In this document: positions 57,891-64,000 of the stretch, one piece after another
Layout of the letters: every line of letters starts with the position of its first letter
How positions within the stretch are numbered: the first letter of the stretch is position 1
Source: Lathyrus oleraceus
Taxonomy: Eukaryota > Streptophyta > Magnoliopsida > Fabales > Fabaceae
Assembly (NCBI RefSeq): GCF_024323335.1
Contig: NC_066585.1
Coordinates: forward strand, 531,230,582-531,294,581
DNA length: 64,000 nucleotides
Direction of reading: 5' to 3'
Position numbers and translations under genes: made by a program
Notes under the pieces: generated by a model
The model's database searches: none
What the model saw: the letters and a program-made list of their open reading frames with translations, nothing else
What the model was told of the DNA's origin: nothing

Positions 57891-59157
57891 CACTTACATA
57901 ACAACCACATCACAACAAATCAAGCAAAATAACATCATAACAGATACTAATTTCCTAACATAGCAACTAATTCAATTTCTAACAGTATAAAACCATGTAA
58001 TTCCAATTCCAAAGAAATTTTCAAGAAATTACACTAATTATACTAATTATCACTAATTTTCAAGAAATTTCTAACAGTGTAAAACCATATAAGGATTTCG
58101 TCGAATTACACTAATTATCACCATCAAAAATTCAAGAAATTTTCTCATGAATTTCTTCAAATTGTCAGCACAACACTTGCTAACCTCATTCATTAATATT
58201 TACCTAATTATGCATACAAAGAACAACAACAACATTTAGTCAGAGGCAAATCCATAATTAATTCGAGACATAGGGTCAAGTTTTCATCAAAATAATGCAA
58301 CTTACGATTTAGTTAGCTTACTCATTATCATTTATCTAGCTAACTTTCTTGTTTACCTAACATCAGCCTCATATAACTAATTTTCTAACAGCTCAAGTGT
58401 CGATCAAGACACTTCAACAAACCAACTCCAAACCTGACTGCACCAATTCAAATTCATTATAACTAATTAATTAACTCCAACAGGTCTAATATCCTAATTG
58501 TCACACTTTATAAATCCAACAGTTTCTAACATATAACTAACATCCAATTACACCAAGCTAGCAACCTAACAGTTTTCTCCTAACTGAAATCAACAAAGGA
58601 ACATAACTGAATCTAACAGAACAATGTCTAACAAATTCATTTAACAGAGATTAACTGACCCATTCCCTAACTAACTTATATCATAGAGATTTAACAGAGT
58701 TATAATGTCTAACCATCTTATACATAGAAATTCAACAGAGTTTGTTAATTCAATAAACTTCAACTGAAATTTCTAACTCTATTAATTTTCGGTAAGTTAC
58801 AGAATATTAAGCAAACATAGTCACAAACTCTAATAATCGATACTGACAAATAAATAACCCATAATGTAGCAATGCAAGTCCATTCAAACCAAAATCGACC
58901 ACCTATTCTTTGACTTCTAGGGCAAAACAGAAAGACACGAAAACCTAACCTTAAAACGCAATGAGATTTCCAGGTATTGAATCCTTCTCTTTCGAATGCA
59001 GTCTCTTTCAAATTTGCAGTGTTTATCGTTGAGATTTCCAGGTACTCTGTGGAATTTTTTCCAGGGCAGCGAGAGCTTCGAACGAGAGAGAGTGAAAGAG
59101 GGATTTCTGAAAGTCAGGGATTTTGTAATATTAGATTTATTATAATTTTTATAAATG

Positions 59158-59530
59158 ACCTATGAGAGCGCTTTTACCTCAAAAGCGCTTTCATAAGTGT
59201 GAAACCCATGAGACCTATAAGAGCGCTTTTACCTTAAAAGCGCTTTCATAAGTGTGTGAGACTGAGACCTATAAGAGCGCTTTTACCTTAAAAGCGCTTT
59301 CATAAGTGTGTGAGACTGAGACCTATAAGAGCGCTTTTACCTTAAAAGCGCTTTCATAAGTGTGAAACCCATGAGACCTATAAGAGCGCTTTTACCTTAA
59401 AAGCGCTTTCATAAGTGTGAAACTCATAGATGTGAGACTGAGACCTATAAGAGCGCTTTTACCTTAAAAGCGCTTTCATAAGTGGAGACCTATAAGAGCG
59501 CTTTTACCTTAAAAGCGCTTTCTTTACATA
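59158..59530. repeat. CACTA 3' subterminal array (~54 bp units)
   Basis: Seven units of ACCTATAAGAGCGCTTTTAC plus CTTAAAAGCGCTTTCATAAG with a variable GTGTGAGACTGAG or GTGAAACCCATGAG spacer. Each unit is a hairpin, as in the 5' array but with a different centre. Confidence 0.9.
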
Positions 59531-59619
59531 GGCGAATTTTTTTTCAAGCTATTACAGCGATTTTTTTAAAAAGCGCTTTCTTTTTGGTGCTGCCAAAAGC
59601 ACTTTTTGGCGTAGTGAAG

Positions 59620-60841
59620 CCGGATGATAGAAGCAGAGTTATGTTGCTTGTAAGGTACCACGGTACATGTGCTTATAAGCTCTATTGTCCTGTCACTAAC
59701 AATGTTGAATTCATAAGAGATGTTATTGTGAAGCAATCAGAAGCGTGGGATTGGAGTAAAATATCAATCCAACTCTGGTGTAGAGTTAACCTCTAGAGAT
59801 ACTTCAGAATCTAAAGGTTCTAAAGATGAGTCAGAATCAGAAGATGATTCTGAAGGTGACTCTAAAGGCGAGTTTGACTCTGAAGGTGAATATGATTATG
59901 ATCCAGATTCTGATGGTTATTCAGACTCTGGTGGAGATCCAGACTCTGGGAATATTCCATACTCTGAAGGTGGTCATGCCTCTGAAGGTGGTACTTCTGG
60001 GATTCTAGCATCTAATATTGTTTCAGCATCCGTAGAGATTCTAAACAAGTTCATAGGCCATAAATAATCAGACAAATACCAAGAAGGCTTGCAGAGTTTG
60101 ACATGCTGCAAGATACTAAAACAGACTCTGAAGGAGAATTCATTCAATGTTCCATGTTATTAGATTCTAAACTAGTGAGTACTGAAGAAGCTCTCAAAAA
60201 GAAAGCGTGGTTGAAGGCCATGAAAGAAGAACTTGAGGCTATATAAAGAAACAAGAATTGGAAGTTGACTGAGCTTCCAAATAACAAGAAAGCCATCAGC
60301 GTCATATGGGTTTTCAAGGTGAAACTAAAGCTAGATAGATCAATTGGCAAACACGAAGTAAGGTTAGTAGCAATCGGCTTCCTACAGAAACCTAGGTTAG
60401 ATTACTTTGAAGTGTTTTCTCCTGTAACAAGACATGAAACAATCAAACTGGTGATTGCGATAGCTACTAACAGGAATTGGCCTTTGGTTTATTTAGATGT
60501 GAAATCTGCAGTTTTGAAGAGTCCATTGTAAGAAGGGTATAAATGTCATAACCTCCTGGATTTTTGAAAAAGAATCAGGAAGGGATGGTATATAAGTTAA
60601 TTTCATAAAGTCTTATATGGAATGAAACAAGCTCCTAAAGCTTGAAATCTGAAAATTAATTCATTTTTCAAGCTTCAAGGAATCAGAAAGTGTGAGATGG
60701 AGAATGGTGTTTATGTTCAACATACTTTTAAACGCAAAATGATTATGGTGTGTCTCTATGTTGATGACATATTACTAACAGGAAGTGGTGAACATGAGAT
60801 GGCTAAGTTCAAGAAGGTGCTGCCGAATGAGTTTTAGATAA
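59620..60841 (+). pseudogene. Copia element 4, integrase end, acidic linker, RT (continued)
   Basis: Resumes the copia reading after the CACTA element: KLYCPVTNNVEFIRDVIV near 59690, an acidic SESEDDSEGDSKGEFDSEGE-like linker at 59818-60000 (shorter than in copia 3), and RT with WVFKVKLK (60307) and YVDD (CLYVDDILLTG, near 60755). Stops at 59794, 60066 and 60243 and frame changes make it inactive. It ends at 60841 where a second CACTA element begins. Confidence 0.85.
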
Positions 60842-60859
60842 CACTACGCCAAAAACTGG

Positions 60860-61210
60860 AATAGACAGCGCACCTTAGAGGGAGCTTTATTACAAAAGCG
60901 CTCTCTAAAGTGAAGCGAAAAAATAAGGAGCAATAGACAGCGCACTTTAGAGGGCGCTTTTGTAATAAAGCGCCCTCTAAGGTGAAGCGAAAAAATAAGG
61001 AGGAGATAGAGGGACAACAATACATGGCGCTTTTTAGAAAGCACCCTCTAAGGTTACCCTTAGAAGGCGCTTTTAATAAAGCGCTGTTATAAGTCCATGT
61101 GCATTTCCAGTTTATAAAGCGCTTCTGGAAAGCCTTAGAGAGTGCTTCCATAAGCGCCCTCTTAGGCCCCCTTTAGAGGACGCTTTTTTTCCACAAGCGC
61201 CCTCTAAGGT
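60860..61210. repeat. CACTA subterminal repeats of the last element
   Basis: Inverted copies of AGAGGGCGCTTTTGTAATAA and TAGAGGGAGCTTTATTAC-like words alternate with GTGAAGCGAAAAAATAAGGAG. Related in plan but not in sequence to the AGCGCTTTTTACT arrays of the neighbouring element. Confidence 0.8.
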
Positions 61211-61814
61211 CCCCTTTAGTAAACATTAAAATTATAACATACTGCGCGTTTTGTTATTTCACTCTCTGTTATTTTCGTTCTTTTTCACATTAGGGTTCTA
61301 AGGCGTTCTCCTTCTACCTCTGTTAGAACTACGACGTTTCCTCCTTCTACCAATCAAAGGTACACGATGCATACATTATTACTTGCACTATTGCTTTGTT
61401 TTAGCTTTGCCCCATTTCAGTTTTATGTTATTGTTGTCTATGCTACGTTTGTTTCGACCTGTAAAGTTTCAATATTCATAGTCATTTAAATAGTTTGGGT
61501 TTATTAGGCAATTGACGGTTGGTTTTTAGTGACCATGATAGCGCATGCAATGGGACTACATTACCCAGTAGTTAGGGTTATACGACCTATGAACATCTGA
61601 TTTTGTGTCAACACCAGTATCATTAGAAACCTAGGTCCGAATGTGTTTGAATTCTTCATTAACAGCCAACCAGTACATAGCGTAGCTAGTAACTTAAGAA
61701 GTTTAGGTATGGATGTTATTTGATAGAGTAAATGGAGACATGAATGCCATGCACAGAGTATCTTCTGAAATTGGTTTCTCTTCTGAAATTGTTTTTTGTT
61801 TATTCTAATTAGTA

Positions 61815-64000
61815 ATGGATAATACATGGATGTCTTCCAATCGATTGTCGAGAGAGTACGAGAATGGGGTATCAGAATTCGTTAAGTTTGCCGTTGCGCA
61901 CGCCGAAGACCCCAGTAAAATGATATGTCCTTGCTTGGGTTGTTGTTATGGGAAACGGGTTGACGCAGTTCAGTTGACATCGCATCTAATGAGGCATGGA
62001 ATTGATCGAAGTTATACATGTTGGAATTTGCATGGTGAGAAAAGTAACGAGAATGTTGAACCGGGGGATAGTACGACCTATGCCTCAAACTATAGTGGCG
62101 CAGATACATACGATTGTGACCGAGTTGAAGAGATTGCAGAAGCACTTGAAGGAGATCTTAAGGATTGTCCCGAAATGTTTGAGAGGTTGGTAAGTGATGC
62201 AGAGAAACCTTTGTATGATGGTTGCACTAAATTCACAAGATTGTCTGCGGTATTAAAGTTGTACAACTTAAAGGCGGGCAATGGATGGTCGGATAAAAGT
62301 TTCACAGAGTTATTAGCCCTTTTGAAAGATATGCTTCCTGAGGATAATGTTCTTCCCAATCGAACATATGAGACCAAAAAGATGTTGTGCTCTATTGGCA
62401 TGAGCTATGATAAGATACATGCATGTCCAAACGATTGCGTTTTGTTTCGAAATGAGTATGCATCGTTAAATGAGTGTCCTAAATGCGGTGTCTCGCGATA
62501 TAAGAACAAGTTGTCTCCAGCAAAAGTCTTGTGGTATTTTCCTGTTATTCCGAGATTTAGACGCATGTTTCGTAGTGAAACCGATTCAAGACACTTGACC
62601 TGGCATGCAGATGAAAGAATTATAGATGGAAAGTATCGACATCCGGCAGATTCACCACAGTGGTTGAAAATTGATAATGATTATCCTGAATTTGGAGAAG
62701 AATCAAGAAACCTTCGCTTGGCATTATCTACTGATGGAATGAACCCACACGGTATCCAGAGTATCTCACACAGTACATGGTCTGTGATTATTATGATTTA
62801 TAACCTACCTCCATGGCTATGTATGAAGCGTAAGTACATGATGTTGTCTATGTTGATTTCTGGACCTAAACAACCAGGGAATGACATAGACGTGTACTTG
62901 AAGCCCTTAATCTAAGATTTAAAGATTTTGTGGGAGACTGGTGTGGAGGTTTATGATGGATATAGGAAAGAAAGTTTCAACTTGAGGGCGATGTTGTTTG
63001 GCACAATTAATGATTTTCCAGCATACGGAAATCTATCAGGGTATAGCATAAAAGGTCAATGTGCGTGTCCTATTTGTGAAGATAAAACAGATTGGAAGCG
63101 CTTGGAGTTTGGTCAGAAGAATGTCTTTCTCGGTCATCGGAGATTCTTAAATTCAAATCATCACTACCGTGGATGGAGAAAGGCGTTCAATGGAGAGACA
63201 GAACAAGGCAGAGCTCCACCTATATTGACGGGTGATCAAATTTTGAAAAGGTGAAAGATTTGGATACTCAGTTTGGCAAGCCTTTTGCCCACACACTTGT
63301 CAAAAGTGGGTGGAAGAAGAGGTCAGTTTTTTTTGAATTGTCGTATTGGAAGTCCTTGTATGTGAGACATTTTCTTGATGTTATGCATATTGAAAAAATG
63401 TATTTGAAAGTGTTATTGGCACGTTACTCAATATACAAGGAAAGTCTAAGGATGGCCTTAAGGCAAGAAAGGACTTGATAGCGATGGGAATAAGAACTGA
63501 ATTAGGACCCTTGAAGAAAGGAAAACGAACATATCTACCGCCTGCTGCTTATACTCTATCTAGAAAGGAGAAAAAAACATTGTGTAAGTTTCTAAGTGAA
63601 GTTAAAGTTCCAGAAGGGTACTCTTCAGATATTAGAAGACTTGTGTCTATGAAAGACCTCAAGTTAAAGAGTTTAAAGACCCATGATTGCCATGTTATAA
63701 TGGAACATTTTCTCCCAATAGGTATACGTTCTATTCTTCCAGAAAAAGTAAGAAGCTCTATAACTAAGTTGTGTTCTTTCTTCAAGTCAATTTGCAATAA
63801 GGTGATCAATCCTGCGATCTTACCAATGTTGCAAAAAGAAATCGTTATTACTTTGTGTGAGCTTGAAATGTTTTTTACTCCATCATTTTTTGACATAATG
63901 GTACATCTAGTTGTTCATCTTGTGAAAGAGACACAATTGTGTGGACCAGCTTATATGAGATGGATGTACCCTGTTGAACGTTATATGAAAATATTAAAAG
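61815..64000 (+). pseudogene. TNP2-type CACTA transposase (near-intact, three lesions, incomplete at window end)
   Basis: Begins MDNTWMSSNRLSREYENGV, the transposase-associated domain (CPCLGCCYGKR), followed by Transposase_21 (IHACPNDCVLFRNEYA, KVLWYFPVIPRFRR, GMNPHG, PGNDIDVYLKPLI) and, by the window edge, DUF4218 (FFDIMVHLVVHLVK, YMRWMYPVERYM). TAA at 62913 replaces an expected Glu codon; one base is missing near 63251 and one A near 63396-63401. After the last, the frame is open to 64000. Mediates excision and insertion of CACTA elements with TNPA-like partner; this copy needs all three lesions corrected, so it is probably inactive. It is much younger than the copy at 28620-31615. Confidence 0.88.

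Larger units (their letters stand above)
55228..59616 (-). mobile_element. CACTA element, 4389 bp, carrying a Ulp1-like gene
   Basis: Starts CACTACGCCAAAAAAG and ends CTTTTTGGCGTAGTG, with AAG on both sides (55225-55227 and 59617-59619). Removing it restores the copia reading seen intact at 48565-48575. Both subterminal regions are arrays of AGCGCTTTT-type palindromes (55250-55720 and 59158-59530). The inside carries a spliced C48 (Ulp1-like) protease gene on the minus strand and no transposase, so it would depend on a related element such as the one starting at 60842, which has the same 14-base terminus. Confidence 0.93.
60842..64000 (+). mobile_element. CACTA element with TNP2 transposase, runs off the window
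   Basis: Starts CACTACGCCAAAAACTGG after TAA (candidate 3 bp duplication, 60839-60841). Subterminal hairpin repeats of GCGCCCTCTAAGG / AGAGGGCGCTTTT type lie at 60860-61210. A leader with a GTACACG donor near 61361 precedes the transposase ATG at 61815. The 3' terminus is outside the window, so completeness is unknown. Confidence 0.88.

Overview
This is plant nuclear DNA dominated by transposable elements, most likely from a temperate legume of the IR-lacking clade, probably tribe Fabeae. The reasons are the Ogre-type long terminal repeats (one is a complete 4.4 kb solo LTR with the typical TGTCATACCCC start on its sense strand), the many Ty1/copia and CACTA elements, the AT-rich composition and a Ve/Eix-type receptor-like protein gene. 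I see no rRNA, tRNA, CRISPR array or bacterial feature. Organism assignment is inference.

Layout. 1-3.3 kb: degenerate plant-mobile-domain gene with TATA box, flanked by GCATGC-rich repeats. 3.3-16 kb: a nest. A 182 bp MITE sits in an ATT microsatellite; copia element 1 (4396-13675) sits in a ~205 bp tandem array; a 4433 bp Ogre solo LTR (6495-10927, minus) sits in the integrase of copia 1 with a perfect 5 bp duplication; a second Ogre-type LTR end (to 15933) abuts a LINE remnant. 17.9-20.65 kb: 5' half of copia 2. 20.8-26.4 kb: two small spliced, secreted, cysteine-rich defensin-like genes on the minus strand, carried on a duplicated ~700 bp block, with a CACTA-type element between them. 27-33.5 kb: hAT element, decayed CACTA transposase, MULE-type MITE and a ~0.6 kb foldback element. 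34-36.6 kb: third Ogre-type LTR end, hairpin and TA microsatellite. 36.8-42.5 kb: one structurally complete copia element with matching LTRs and TSD. 42.8-46 kb: intact receptor-like protein gene (1066 aa, minus). 46.3-49.4 kb: copia 3. 49.4-53.3 kb: CACTA-like end, Stowaway MITE and a copia solo LTR. 53.3-60.8 kb: a second, damaged copy of the receptor-like protein 5' end plus copia sequence, split by a 4389 bp CACTA element (55228-59616) that carries a spliced Ulp1-like protease gene. 60.8-64 kb: 5' part of a related CACTA element with a near-intact TNP2 transposase, running off the window.

Host genes are few: the receptor-like protein (probable cell-surface immune receptor) and the two defensin-like peptide genes. 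All are of defence or signalling type and lie in a repeat-rich, duplication-prone stretch, which is how such clusters usually look. Everything else is transposon-derived, and insertion order can be read from target-site duplications.
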